From contig NC_034011.1 of the NCBI RefSeq assembly GCF_000346465.2, positions 5,325,083-5,389,082 on the forward strand: a stretch of DNA of 64,000 nt, in the 5' to 3' direction. A program made the translations under genes and the position numbers. The DNA is from Prunus persica. Lineage: Eukaryota > Streptophyta > Magnoliopsida > Rosales > Rosaceae. Positions 1 through 11,607 of the stretch are shown in pieces (the stretch's first letter is position 1; every line of letters starts with the position of its first letter). The notes under the pieces are model-generated. The model had not been told where the DNA came from. It was given only the letters and a program-made list of their open reading frames with translations, and made no database searches.

Positions 1-252
1 CAAACAACAAAGTTGGGCTTGCCATGATTAGATATGTATATGTTATCCTCGCACTCATGTGAGTCGAATTTAAGATCTCTTCAATAAAGCGAAAACAATA
101 ATAACTAGACCAAATGCTAATCGGTATTTTTTTTGTTCTTTTCACTAGAAGGGAACTTTTTGGTTTTGCAAGTTTGAGAGACTAGATGAAAGTAAATCAA
201 TAATATTTGTAACATTAGGCTTCATTTAGATGGAGGGATTCCACATCCATAT
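1..252. other. AT-rich intergenic sequence, no gene seen
   Basis: No coding exon or clear repeat boundary was recognised before the MITE that begins near 253. Confidence 0.5.
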
Positions 253-508
253 GGCCCTATTTGGTTCACGGAACGGATTTGAAGGGAAATCATTTCACAT
301 GTCATTTTCCAAGGGATGGGAAATGGAAGATTCATTTCTCACGTTTGGCAATGTCATGAGAGTAATCGGGAGATATCACTTTATTTCATTTTTCCAAGTT
401 TGTTTTGAGTAGGAATGGAAAACAAAGTTTGTATAATTTTTCAATTATACCCATATTAAATCAAATAAAAAAAGAATGCATTTAATGATATATTGTAATT
501 CTATATTG

Positions 509-1601
509 TTTTGAGAAATAGAATTCATTCATAGAACCAAAGACGTACAAAGAACGACATGATACAGTGGCCTCGTCAAAAGCTTCCTAGGACAACCTCA
601 TAGGACAAACCTCATGAGAGAAAAGAGTACCACACATGTCATGGACTAACAAGAGAATCCGATTCAGGTCACTTTGAATCATTACAATAAAAGAACAAAT
701 TAAAAATAAAAACTAACACATAGACCTCCAACTATCAAAAGAAGCCTTCTATGAGCAAAATCATAGTCCTTTAGCAGCCACAAACTGCAAGGCATACCAT
801 AGAAGAGATTAGGAGAGAACACGCATGAAGAACACATAAATAACAGTAAAAAGACCCTTGAGAAGCACTCCATTTCAACTCAGAACCGAACAAAGAAAAC
901 CTTTTATGATCAAGCATAGTTCTTTGGTCATCGTAGAGTAAAAAAGAGCACCGCATCCCAACAACTACCACTAGCGTCGTTGTTGCCTCCACCGTTGAAA
1001 CAGAGACAAAACATCAACCACCAGGTCCCCGAGGAGAGACACAATCCAGCATCACCACATAAACAATAGTAAAAGGACTCATGAGAAGCACTCTACTTCA
1101 ACTCAGAACCAGATAAAGAAAACCTCCTATGACCAAGCATAATTCTTTGGTCGGCGCAAAGTACAGAAGAGCACTACATCCCAAAAACTACCACCAGCGT
1201 CGCTGCTGCCGCTGCTGTTGAAACAAAGACAAAATATTAGCCACCAGGTATCACAACTCTCCCAAGAAGAGACATAATCCAGATTCATTATGGTCGCCAT
1301 TGTCGATACAAAGACAACATCAGCCACCTAGAACACTGCAAAAACAATCAAACAAAACAAACAGACCTAGATCCAAATAGATCTAGACTATTTGGGTTGG
1401 GAAATGGGAGAAGAATATAGGATAAGAGGAAGGGAAAAGATGAGAGAAAAAGAATGGGAGGTGAGGAGAGGAAGGGGAAAATGGGCGGAGGGAAGAAGGA
1501 GCAGTGGCCACCTCCCCCCTTAGTTTCCTTGCGGTTGGTTATCGACAAGGAGAAAGAGGACCAGAGTGCAGCTAGGGTTTCCTTTTTTATTAGGACTTTG
1601 T
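509..1601 (-). mobile_element. LINE-like retroposon insertion inside the MITE, minus strand
   Basis: The stretch is flanked by near-identical 15-bp direct repeats (TGTAATTCTATATTG at about 494-508 and TGTAATTCTAAATTG at about 1603-1617). The compact MITE copy has only one such site, which indicates a target-site duplication of retroposon size. Read on the minus strand, the element ends in a LINE-3'UTR-like run ('gaattctatttctcaaaa'). No intact reverse transcriptase was seen. It contains two diverged tandem copies of about 226 bp (about 835-1060 and 1061-1290). Confidence 0.55.
835..1290. repeat. Two diverged tandem copies of about 226 bp
   Basis: Both copies carry 'gagaagcact', 'tcaactcagaacc', a 'gatcaagcatagttctttggtc'-like block and a 'ctaccac-agcgtcg' block in the same order. 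The repeat lies inside the LINE-like insertion and is probably part of its UTR. Confidence 0.7.
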
Positions 1602-2090
1602 CTGTAATTCTAAATTGTTAATGAGAACAAAATGATAATTAAAAATGTGCATTTAATGTTGGCTCATTTTCCCAAACTTTTCCATGACGAGGGAAAACAA
1701 AACCCTAGTTGGGAGAAAGGCTCCACTTTCCCCCCTACTTTTTCCATGTGCCAGGCAACCATTTCTCATGCATGGACTTACTAAACGTGGGAAAGCAATT
1801 AATTTCTCATCCCCAAGCCTCATTTCCTATGAATCAAACGGGACCTATATGGATTTAGATGGCATTATAAGGTAAAATTTCTAATTTAGGCTATTACAAT
1901 CCACCTATGCCAAGATGTGGACCAAGAAAAAAGGAAGAAAAAATAAATGGATTTCAAATGATTCTTTGCATATAGTCATTTCAAATATGTATACAATCTA
2001 ATGTGGTTATTGTTTTTATAAGCAAAGTTAATCTTGTTGTCAAATTCAAATCATTTATTTCAAATTCATCCATCCAAATAAAAACCTTAG

Positions 2091-2535
2091 GCCCCGTTTG
2101 ATTCATGGGAATTCAATTGTTTTCCCATGTTTGGTAAGTCCAGGGATGGGAAATGGTTGCCTGGCACATGGAAAAGTGAAGCCCTCCTTTTAACTTGGGT
2201 TTTGTTTTCCCTCCTCATCGGAAAGTTTAGGAAAATGAGCCAACATTCAATGCACAATTTTCATGACTATTTTGTCCCTATGAACAATTTATAATTACAA
2301 CGTATCATTAAATGTATTTTTTTTTATTTGATTTAATATGGGTATAATTGAAAAATTATACGAACTTTGTTTTCCATTCCTACTCAAAACAAACATGGGA
2401 AAGGAAACAAAGTGAAATTACCGGTTACGTTCCCGACATTACCAAACGTGGGAAAGGAATCTTTCATTCTCATTCCTTGAAAAATGACATAGGAAGTGAT
2501 TTCCCCTCAAATTTATTCTGTGAACCAAACGGGGC
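2091..2535. mobile_element. Compact MITE, same family as 253-1845, opposite orientation
   Basis: It starts GCCCCGTTTGATTC and ends GAACCAAACGGGGC, a terminal inverted repeat. Its roughly 445 bp are colinear with the element at 253-1845 in reverse orientation, without the 1.1 kb insertion. It has no coding capacity. No clean target duplication was found. It sits about 200 bp upstream of the TATA box of the thionin-like gene and may supply distal promoter sequence. Confidence 0.7.
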
Positions 2536-2736
2536 AGTGTGTTAGAGTGAAATACTACATAATTGCATTTTCGAAATATTATATTTCTTGTTTTATCCAG
2601 ACATAATTGCATTTCCAAAGAATTCTATTTCTTCTTTTATCCATATATATCATTGCATTTCTAGAGGTATTCTATTTCTTTTATCCTTGTAGTGATACAT
2701 TTGAAGTTTCACATTTGGAATGACAGAAATCTTGCA

Positions 2737-2744
2737 TATATAAA
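2737..2744 (+). promoter_or_regulatory. TATA box of the thionin-like gene
   Basis: TATATAAA lies 66 bp upstream of the ATG at 2810, leaving room for a short leader of about 35-40 nt. The position is typical for a plant pol II promoter. Confidence 0.6.
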
Positions 2745-2809
2745 CTCTTTTAGATGATTGAAATCTTGTCACATCAAAGATTCAGACAAAGGTGTTTGAT
2801 AGAAGAAAA

Positions 2810-3253
2810 ATGGAGGCAAAGAGAGTTAGGGCTATAGTGATAGTTTCCTTGGTGCTTGGATTGCTCATAGGACAATCCACAGCTTCTAACTTCAAAGACT
2901 GCTATGAAGTATGCTTTGCTACATGTTTCCCTGAGAAAAAAGACCCCATCTATTGTGGTGGCCATTGCTTGAGAAAATGCATTTTCCATCCTTCTTCTTT
3001 GGACACCCAAACATACCCCAAACACTTCTGCAAGCTTGGGTGTGCTACTTCTTTATGCAACAATATCAGCACCAAAGATAATCATAGTAAGTGAATATTT
3101 ATATAGATTTGTGTATATGTGCAAGAGTGTGCTTTCATGTTGGTTTATGTGCTAATTATTTTTTATTTTTTGTCAGATGGAGGAAAAGTAGAGACTTGTG
3201 TGGATTCTTGCTCAAGGACTTGCACTGCTACTTACAAGGCAGGAAAGCATTAA
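2810..3253 (+). CDS. Thionin-like cysteine-rich secreted protein (2 exons)
   Basis: The model is join(2810..3086, 3177..3253), 117 residues. The intron 3087-3176 has GTAAGT and TGTCAG borders and splits the codon for residue 93. Residues 1-26 form a signal peptide: a basic start, a hydrophobic stretch at about 9-21, and cleavage near the ASN at 25-27. The mature part has twelve cysteines (31, 35, 39, 49, 53, 57, 74, 78, 83, 100, 104, 108), mostly in CxxxC pairs. This is the spacing of the plant 'thionin-like protein' group, secreted small proteins linked to defence or reproduction. The last three cysteines are encoded by exon 2, so reading through the intron (stop at 3092-3094) would lose them. 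The ATG at 2810 is the first after the TATA box. The family assignment rests on the cysteine pattern; biochemical activity is unknown. Confidence 0.75.
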
Positions 3254-4450
3254 TGTGGCTAAAGTGGTTTATATTTTAGACATGTAATAAAATTTCAGAC
3301 AAGAAATAAGAACTTTCTCATTATTGTCTCATAAATAATTACATTTATGCCAAATAATTAGTTGTTTAATATATTAAAAAAAGTTCCAAATATCAATGTG
3401 GTGGTTGATCTTGAACCCTTTCCACCATCCATCAAATAAAAAGAAAAGAGATATTTAGTGATATACCCATTCTTAGCACTAATATTATAAATAAATCATA
3501 CACTATTGAATTTTTATAAACAAACCTAAAAAAAACCCAAAAAATGATAGCTGGCCTTAGTGAATTTAATATTAATTATTAAATTACTTTGATGCCCTAT
3601 TTAGTGTTTTAGGTAATTTTATGAGATTTTGAGGTTGGGCTTGTTTTAAGAAATTAATGACAGTTTTGTAATTTATAAGAAGTTAAAAGCCTCTTTTTTA
3701 TGTTGTAAATGGGTTTTGAGTGTGTTTCTAAAGTCCATTTCATATAAGGTATTTTTATAATTCGGGCCCCTACATTGGGTATAGTAGTGAATCTCTCAAA
3801 AGAAAAAGCAATTTACAAAATTACAAAGTGGAGGTCCAGACGCAAATACTCCAAAGTATTGGGGTCGTAGCACAAAACCACTAAACACAGTACAGCAACA
3901 AATACAAAGCAGCTGAGGAAAATCCAAAGCAAAACCCCAATTTCTGTATGGACTTGGTTGGAACAATTCCAGTGCCCTCCAAGTGAAAGAGAAGCTAACA
4001 GTAAGTAATTTCAGTCTGCAATTACTTTCTTCCTGCTATTAGGGTTTACCTTTTTTCCCCAAACGCAACGGTAAAACTCAAGAACGCCCATTTCGTTCAT
4101 CAAGTTTTCTTTTCTTCTCCTATAATTTTCATCGGTGATGCAAGAATTTTCCTTTCTCTGTAATTATCTACATTCCTCTCTCTGTGTTGTGAATTGAAAA
4201 TTTTAATTGATTTCATGCTGTCTCATACTACATGAACTGCCAAGCCTCAAGATTGTTTAACTTTCTTTGGCTTGTTTGATATGCTTAGAATTTGTAACAA
4301 TTTGTGAGTAATTCAGTAATGTTATCGTTTGTAGGCATATGTCATGGTGGAGCTTGTGGAAACCGTAATGATTTTTACTGTTAGCCTATCTGGTTACCTA
4401 TCCATTGTGCACAGCTTTTGATTAGAAGCATCTGGGGCATTTGAGTGGTC
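3254..4450. other. Intergenic DNA and XRCC1 promoter/leader
   Basis: No further coding exon was seen. A telo-box-like TTAGGGTTT lies near 4040. A good donor (CAGTAAGT, near 3999) and an acceptor-like TTTGTAG near 4335 suggest the XRCC1 leader contains an intron; this is inference only. Confidence 0.45.
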
Positions 4451-7269
4451 ATGTCTCATTCGAAAACAAGCCAGGGTGATGGTTCCAATAATGCTGGGAA
4501 GCGAAACCTTCCTTCATGGATGAGTTCAAGAGACAATGAGAGTGAGTCTATTGGAAAGAAACCAACTCGGGCTGGTGAATGTGAGGAGAGTGACGAGGGT
4601 GCAAAGCCCAGGCTAGCCAAAGGGCGTGGAGGTGCATCCAGTTCGGGAACCACAAAATTTTCCAAACTTATGGTACTGGATAGTATTGAATAAGATTCAC
4701 CAAGTTGCATTTTCAATTTGTCACGTAACTTGACAATGTTAGGCTAATATCATAGTTGTTATCTGCCCAGGAAGGAGTAGTGTTTGTACTGTCTGGGTTT
4801 GTTAATCCTGAGCGCAGCATTCTGCGGTCACAGGCCTTGGAAATGGGAGCAGAATATCAGCCTGACTGGAACTCAGATTGCACTCTCTTGGTTTGTGCAT
4901 TTCCAAACACCCCAAAGTTTCGACAAGTTGAGGCAGATTGTGGAACTATAGTTTCAAAGGTTCTTATTTTTGTTTCAAATATATACAATTGACTCTTGTA
5001 TGATATTTAATTTTGCTTCCATATAGAATCATTGTTTTTAGTCAACACTGATGGTTCATAACTTAAGGCAGGCTACAATCAATTAAGTGACAATTTCATG
5101 GCCTTCTGACTTTTTTATACAAGCACTTGTTGGTAACTTATGCCCCGTAAAGACAATTTTTAAAGAAAATTGGCTTGAATCTAAAGTAAAACTTCTATGG
5201 TATATGCTTTGAACTGTGGCATGCACTGATTACATATTCTGTAGTATTATTATCTTGTCCCAAAAGATAATTTATCTTCAGATATTGACTTGTATTGTTA
5301 TTTGTTGCTGTAAGTTTAACTTAAGTTAGTATGTTCTCAGTTTTGATATTATGGTTTGATTAGCTTAACATATGCTGTCTTATACAAGTCCAATCTCATG
5401 AAAAAAAGGGCAATTAGTTTTCTCTAATAAGCTCAACACTGATGCTTCAGCAATTATTTTAGGAATGGTAATTTAATCTTTGTAATTATCTAATGGTATC
5501 TTGTTTGTTCATATTAGGATTGGATATCAGAGTGTTACACACAGAAGAAGCTTGTTGATATTGAAAGCTACCTTATGAATGCTGGAAAACCCTGGCGTAA
5601 AAGCAGTGTTTCCCATGACAACAGCCAAGGTAAAGGAATTGTGCGTGTGTGTTGGCATTTAACGTTTTTAGCAAGGGTATCTGTTATATGTGACAATTCT
5701 GTACAACAAAATGCATTCTTGTATTCATTTTTCATTTGTTTTAAATTATTTTCATTGTTTATGTTATTGAAGTTTTTAATTCCTCATGTTAAGTTTAACT
5801 CCTCAAATCTCATTTAGGATGTCTTGGTTGGTCACCATGTGGTCTTAGATTTTTATTGTTGTTGTATGTACAGTTAATCCATGCTTAAGTGACTGTCTGC
5901 AGACAAAAAGGCATCCCAACCTAGAAAATCGAAGAAGCAAGATGGAGATTCACCATCAAAACCAACTGCATCATCAAATCCAAAGGTATTTTTTGACTAG
6001 GCTAGCGTTAAAATATCCTATTAATATATAAACAAATGATGTCAAAATGTGTTTTCAGTTTTTCCTTCATCAACTTTTTAGATTTATGGCAGCGGCATTT
6101 CTGTATATACCAATGCTGTTATGTTTATTGTGCATATGTTTAGCAGATTAAAGCTTCTAATTCTGTTAAGGAGTGCTTTTCTCCTTCTAAAGTGAAGAAG
6201 TGGGCAGTTGATGATTTGAATAAGACAATTTCATGGCTGGAGAGTCAAGAAGAAAAGGTTGTTGGCATTCTACTTTTGTGTGTCTCTGTTTGTGCACTTC
6301 CTGAAATTATAATTTTGTTTTTGTATTGTCGACAGTGAGTCTGTTGGTTCTCTTTTTGTTTTGTTTTTTGGTCCACACAGTGCTGGAGTTGAAAACAATC
6401 TTTTTTAGATGCTGAAGCTTGTGTAAACACACAATTATAACTTCTGTTGTCTTCTTCTCAACCCATTGATACTAGTGGTTGAGAGGTGTAAAATTTTGTG
6501 TTTTTTAAATTTGCCTCTTTCAATTGTATACAAGACTTGCCGTATCTCCTGAATAAAGCTGATCTTTGTTGTGCTCTACTACCTCTTACAGCCAGAGCCA
6601 GATGAGATAAACCAAATAGCAGCTGAAGGGATTTTAACTTGTTTACAAGATGCAATAGATTCTCTTGAACAAAAGCAGGTATTCCTACAGAAACACACTT
6701 TGGTCTTTTTGAAGTAATTTTAAACTTAGTTCTTGCATACTTGGGTTCCACCTCCACCCGCTCATGTGAAAAAAGAAAGGGAACAGGAACTTAATTTACA
6801 GTTGGAAACATTTATCAATTGTTTCCCTTCACCATTTGAAGGGCAGCGACATTATTATTCCATCACATTCTTTGATAGTGAATTAGTCAATGCGGTAAAC
6901 AAATTTTTTTTGTGTGTGTGTGTGCAGGATGTCCGGCAAATAACTGAGCAATGGAATTTCATTCCTCATGTAGTCGAAGAGTTGGCAAAGCTCGAGGGCA
7001 CGAGAAATGAGTCTGCGGCAGTATCCAAGGAAGATCTTTGCAGACAGGTAATGGAGTGTAAACGAATTTACGAGGTGGAACTTAAGAATTTAGGTGATGA
7101 CCTGTCAAAGAAGAAGAAGCCAAAGACTGAAAGACAAGAGAGGGACAGTGGGAGAACTGAAGCCTTATCCAGTGGTACAGCAGGATACGACAGTGATGAA
7201 ACAATTGAGATGACAGAAGAGGAAATAGACCTTGCATATAAGAATGTTGTTGCTTCTAAGATCCCCTAA
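4451..7269 (+). CDS. XRCC1: DNA-repair protein XRCC1 homologue (BRCT domain), 7 coding exons
   Basis: The model is join(4451..4672, 4771..4959, 5518..5629, 5903..5985, 6147..6257, 6592..6678, 6928..7269), 381 residues. All introns are GT-AG and phases match at every junction. Residues 1-74 are polar and Gly/Ser-rich. A single BRCT domain spans about 75-160, beginning VVFVLSGF and including the conserved tryptophan of DWISECY. Basic Lys/Ser-rich linkers follow. The C-terminal part (about 230-330) is helical and acidic, ending with 'ETIEMTEEEIDLAY'. Plant XRCC1 is a short, single-BRCT scaffold lacking the N-terminal DNA-polymerase-beta-binding domain of the animal protein. It acts in base-excision and single-strand-break repair and in DNA demethylation. 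The length is close to that of the plant proteins. The ATG at 4451 was chosen because the only upstream in-frame candidate is a GTG. Confidence 0.9.
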
Positions 7270-8130
7270 TGCTGAGTATTTTCTCTCTCTTGAAGATAAA
7301 TCGACTGTAAATTTTTGGCATAAATTTGTTATTTTTTAAAAAGAAGAGATGAATAGTTTTGCGTAAGTAGTTGTGGTTAAAGCACGAGACTGTTAGTTAC
7401 ATAATCATGAAAATGGAAGCTTAGAAGATCATAACACCCAATATTGCTAATCTAAAAATTCAGATCTACACCCACTGAACAAGGTAATATATGTTGCCTC
7501 CAATTGAAGAGGTCGACCAAATTGAATTGAGCAAAGATGGATGATTGCAAGGCGTGGTTTATAGGAGAACCCCTCAATGGTAGGAAACCAAGAAACTAAT
7601 GCAAATCGTTGTCCAAGCTTTTATTAGTGGTCTTTTGCAGTTAGAGTTCCAATGAACAAAAATGTTGAAGTATGTATTGATTGATTCGACAAAAATTGAA
7701 TCAAACAACCAAAGAAAATCAATATTTTATGTTTATAGGCAAATCTATATATAAAGGAAGAAAAATCAATGGGGTCTTGCCTACTGGAAAAGGGAATTGA
7801 CTTGCAGACCAAATGTCTCAGCTTCGAACGCCCATGGCATCAATTGTGTGCGTGTATGTGAGAAACCTCCCTCTCCTCTAGTTTAGACTATCGCTTGTAC
7901 TAAAAATAAAGAAAGAAAAGTCTTAACCGTTGAAATTTTAAAATTTTAAAAATATACCCTTGATTAACTAAATTAATAAAAGACCACAAATTTTATTTTT
8001 CATACAAACGATAATCTACTTTAAACTAATCTAAATTACGAAGAGGAGTATTTGAACTCGGGTGCAAGGTGAAGAGCACATAATTTCATAAGAATAGAGT
8101 GGTAAAAGACTAAAAGTGTAAACTCAAAGG
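7270..8130. other. XRCC1 3' region and AT-rich intergenic DNA
   Basis: No exon or recognisable element was seen. Confidence 0.4.
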
Positions 8131-8139
8131 TTATGGATG

Positions 8140-8930
8140 CCCACCATAAGTCCATTGTAATTCCTATCATTATACCTATTATTATAGGGTTGTAAACTAT
8201 GCACTAAAGACTATATCTATCATTTGTAATTATGCTTTGTAACTCACTACTTAAGGGTTGTAAATGGTGATGTATTTCCTATGCCTATAAATAGTAGGCA
8301 CTAAATATGAATAAGATACTTTCGAGCCTTGAGCTATTGAGAACTACTCTTACCCCTCCCATACTTTCTCTATTTACTTTTACAGCACAAATCCTCTCCC
8401 AAATATCAACTGAGTTATATAGAAGAGAAGAAAGGGTTAAAGAAAAGACAATCCAAATAAACACGTACCACCGTTTCATTCTCTATCTCTCATGAAATCA
8501 CTACACAAGGCCATACTTATACCAAAGAGAGACTTACCAGGGATGGAGACTGAAGCATTGGTGGAGTTGTGGTATGCTATAGAGGGAGATGCTGACTCAG
8601 AGGGCTACGACACAAAACAAGGAAAAATAATTCTCGGTGACTATCTAAGAGATCTAATTTGCTTATTGAAAGATGAAATATCAAATTGTTTTTTCTATAA
8701 GTGTACACTTAATGTGTTTGAGAAGCGAGACTATCTCTGATCATCTCTTTCAGAAACGAGACTATCCCTTATCACGCCTTTCGTGATCACAAGGGACTGT
8801 AGGGATATAACTAGATCGTCAGGGGTTCTAGTTTATTTACTAAGCAAATCCGAGTTTGAAGAATCTTTGAGCAAAGTTTTCTTACCCTAAGCAATACTTG
8901 TGTTATTTCATACTATTACTACTATTAGTA
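8140..8930 (+). other. Possible LTR/retroelement relic with TATA box
   Basis: CCTATAAATAG at about 8284-8294 is preceded by a diverged direct repeat ('gggttgtaaactatg' / 'gggttgtaaatggtg') and followed by a pyrimidine-rich leader, a layout common in plant LTRs. An open frame at 8492-8740 (82 residues) matches no family I know. No paired LTR, primer-binding site or target duplication was found, so this stays a weak call. Confidence 0.25.
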
Positions 8931-9034
8931 TTTTGGTATTTTGCTTCTAATATGTGAAAGCTTTTGTACCTCCTCTTCAGAGATGACAAAATGGGAAGAT
9001 AAGACCATTCCGGAACAATGGCATGCAAGAAATC

Positions 9035-9145
9035 GTTCCATAAGAACAACATGTTTTATGTACAAAAGAGTGTTCCAGAAGAATGACTTACATTATGTAC
9101 AAAATATCGTTCCAGAAGAATGACTTGGATTATATACAAAAGACC
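9035..9145. repeat. Tandem repeat, 37-bp unit, three copies
   Basis: Units start at 9035, 9072 and 9109. Each begins GTTCCA(T/G)AAGAA and ends in a block like 'ATGTACAAAA'. The last two are most alike. Confidence 0.8.
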
Positions 9146-9544
9146 ATTCTAGGTGGCTTGAATTATTTTTAAAATTGAAAATAACTACAAGTATCTAGTA
9201 GGGGTTAAATTCTATTTCATGGACATTGCAATTCTGCAAGCCTCTATCTGCAAGAACAATCAACTTTTAATTTACTGCCATATTTAATTTAATTATTCTA
9301 TTTCTTGTTTAATTAAATTATTAGAATAATATTGATTGTTGTCCCTCCATAGGCAAACATTCCCACAAAAAAAAAAAAATTTGAATTCTCAGATTGATTT
9401 ACTGTGAAATTTCTCTCTCTTCAATATCCGCTTTGAATATGTTGAAACTAGCCAATTAATATCAATAAAGTATAAACTAATGCAACTAGGAGGGTTTTAA
9501 AAAAAATAATATATCTATACTACAGTATTTCTTTATTGTAAATA

Positions 9545-9650
9545 GTATAGTCCCGCGGCTATACTTTGGGTTGCCTTTTTGCCCTGTTAGCCGAACGGCT
9601 TGACAGTAGTAATTTTTTTTTAAAATAGTATAGCCGACCGGCTATACTCT
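9545..9650. repeat. Paired GTATAGCCG-type palindromes
   Basis: A near-perfect short palindrome GTATAGCCG-AC-CGGCTATAC lies at about 9628-9647. A related degenerate one (GTATAGTCCCGCGGCTATAC) lies at about 9545-9564, with 'agccgaacggctt' between. The block could be a hairpin-forming part of an unrecognised repeat. Confidence 0.6.
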
Positions 9651-9688
9651 TCATATATATACTGGGATCCTTTTTTTTTTAATAATAA

Positions 9689-9830
9689 TTTTTTTCCCCG
9701 ATTTTATTTTATTGATAAGAGTAGTTTAGAGCATTATCCATTACTATTAGGCCATTATCCGAGTCTCTATTTTTCCTTTTAATTTTTGTTTACTTTGCCA
9801 AAGTTATTACACACAAAATTCACATATTGT
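9689..9830. repeat. Dispersed repeat, copy 1
   Basis: The stretch from 'ttttttccccgatttt' through 'ataagagtagttta' to 'ctttgccaaagttattac' recurs in the same order and orientation at about 11608-11730. The family is unknown. Confidence 0.7.
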
Positions 9831-10503
9831 ATACATAATTTTCACATATTATTGAATTAAAATAATATATATTAAAAAAATAAAAAAATTATATTAAAAA
9901 AATGTAAATAATTTTCACCTATTTTTGGTGTATATATCAAAATCTTCCTCAAAATTCACTTCAAATTTCTCCTGAGTTTTTTGTTTTGTTTTTGGTTTCT
10001 CACATTAGGAGTCATCAAAAAAGTGTTTGGTTTATGAGCTTTGAGCATAGTCCCGATTTGTTTACTAGTAGGTGTCCCTGAGTTTTATTTTGGGGCTAAG
10101 CCCCTGCTATATTATATTTTAGTGTAGTTGGCTTGATACAAGTCATAATGTATGACTCTCGTATTGGAGAAAAATAATAATAATTTATAATTCAAATATA
10201 ACTGGTCAATTTCTAACTGCATCGACGTATTTTGAGTTTAAACTTCATACCTTAAGGTCCATTGGGCCTATGTGATTAAGGTGAGAACAATATCGGTGCA
10301 TGCTTAGAATTAATAGTGGGCTTTAAGGGCCATGACATAACACCAAAACATTATCCATCAAACTTCTACTAAATTTCCCTCCAACAGAATGGGATGTGCT
10401 TTGATTTGTTTTCTCTCTTCTCTCAATATTGTTATTTATTGTGTTTGGCTAACGTTTGTAATCTTAGATTAGGGAGGTTGGAAAAATATACACAGTAATC
10501 CCC

Positions 10504-10505
<2 letters not shown>

Positions 10506-10537
<32 letters not shown>
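10506..10537. repeat. (TA)n microsatellite
   Basis: About 15 TA units lie just downstream of the stop codon of the minus-strand peptide gene. Confidence 0.9.
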
Positions 10538-10586
10538 TTTTCCATTATCATACAAATTTGGTTGTACATGTATATCATGGCGACCC

Positions 10587-10905
10587 TTACTCATCGGTGT
10601 GAGTTTTAATTGGTGCAGCACAATTACAATCGCAGCAATAGCCTGGTGGGGGAGGTGCGCAGCATACACAATCAGGACATATAGGAGTTGTATCTGAAAC
10701 AAAATACAAAATCAACATGTAATCCCCTAAATACCAAAAGCTTGCATGGTTAAAAACGGAGCAGCTGGCCAGTATAGTAAAATTGGTGGTGGAATTATTT
10801 ACCTGGAAAAGTGAATCGAGCTGCCTCAGAGGTCAAAATAGGAGAGAGTACCATGGCAAAGATGAAGAGGGTCACCAGAGCAGACCTCATACACTCACCT
10901 GCCAT
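10587..10905 (-). CDS. Small secreted cysteine/proline-rich peptide, 2 exons, unrecognised family
   Basis: The model is complement(join(10587..10693, 10803..10905)), 69 residues. Exon 1 begins at the ATG on 10905-10903 and encodes a hydrophobic leader (roughly residues 8-26, 'ALVTLFIFAMVLSPILT'), a likely signal peptide. The intron has GTAAAT and TTTCAG borders, and a G plus AT form an Asp codon across the junction. The mature peptide of about 40 residues contains eight cysteines arranged C-x2-C-x-CC-x7-CC-x-C-x-C around a PPPPG core, then a short acidic tail. A minus-strand TATA box lies at 10956-10966, with about 50 nt between it and the ATG. The borders, leader, promoter and cysteine density together support a real gene. 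I do not recognise the family. A secreted signalling, metal-binding or defence role is possible but unproven. Confidence 0.6.
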
Positions 10906-10955
10906 TAATATTAGCTAGAGAAAAAGAAAATAACAAAAACTTGCTTTGCTGATCT

Positions 10956-10966
10956 GTATATATAGA
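10956..10966 (-). promoter_or_regulatory. TATA box of the minus-strand peptide gene
   Basis: On the minus strand the sequence reads CTATATATACA, upstream of the ATG at 10905. Confidence 0.5.
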
Positions 10967-11417
10967 TTTCAATGGTCTGAGATGGCGTCATTTGAATTGG
11001 AGGGTTGATTTTTCTACTACTTTGATTTTGGGTTGCAATTGGACGTTGCTGCAACTTGTATTTTGACATTCTACTATAATTTTTTTCTTTCTTCCAGAAA
11101 GAATTCCACCATTTGTGAGGGAAGACTTGAACCTCGACTTTTGTTCAATTTTTTTAAATATCATAATTGACTTGTCAACTCCTTAAAAAGATGAGAGAAA
11201 TTCAGGGAGGCAAAAGTTGACGAAGAGATATAGAGCTTCATTATTTATGTGCTAATTAAGCCACCCAAATTGACAAAGAGTCCTACAGGCCATCTTCCTA
11301 TGTCCCATCCCATGCTTATAGAAATAATGTTTCACTTGTTTTAGCCACAAGTCTAGTACTTTTGACTTTGCCACCCATGAAAATGTGACCAATTTTTGTG
11401 CAAATATCGGAATATAC

Positions 11418-11418
<1 letters not shown>

Positions 11419-11449
<31 letters not shown>
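11419..11449. repeat. (ATT)n microsatellite
   Basis: About ten ATT units; the minus-strand reading gives poly-Asn, a spurious frame. Confidence 0.9.
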
Positions 11450-11607
11450 TTTTGTCATTCGCTAGAGAGGGGGAGGAGGAGTTTTATATTAGGTTATCTC
11501 AAGATTTTCTCCTACGTTAATCTATCTTAACGCCTAGGCGCTAGGTGCTAGGTGGGCCTTTTTTTATATTTATAATTTTTTATAAGGATACATCCCTTTT
11601 TTATATA

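Larger units (their letters stand above)
253..1845. mobile_element. MITE-family element with GGCCC/GGGCC termini, interrupted copy
   Basis: The left end reads GGCCCTATTTGGTTC. The right end, read on the other strand, reads GGTCCCGTTTGATTC, so the termini are inverted repeats. Inside the left arm is a block also found, reversed, in the compact copy at 2091-2535 (for example 'ggaatggaaaacaaag' and 'caattatacccatatt'). The flanking triplets are both TAT, a possible 3-bp target duplication. The extra length over the compact copy is explained by an insertion at about 509-1601. The element looks PIF/Harbinger- or hAT-like, but no transposase is present and the superfamily is uncertain. Confidence 0.65.

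Noticed and set aside
1348..1548. Minus-strand open frame rich in Pro/Phe/Leu
   Set aside because: Low-complexity frame over a purine-rich tract within the LINE-like insertion; no domain.
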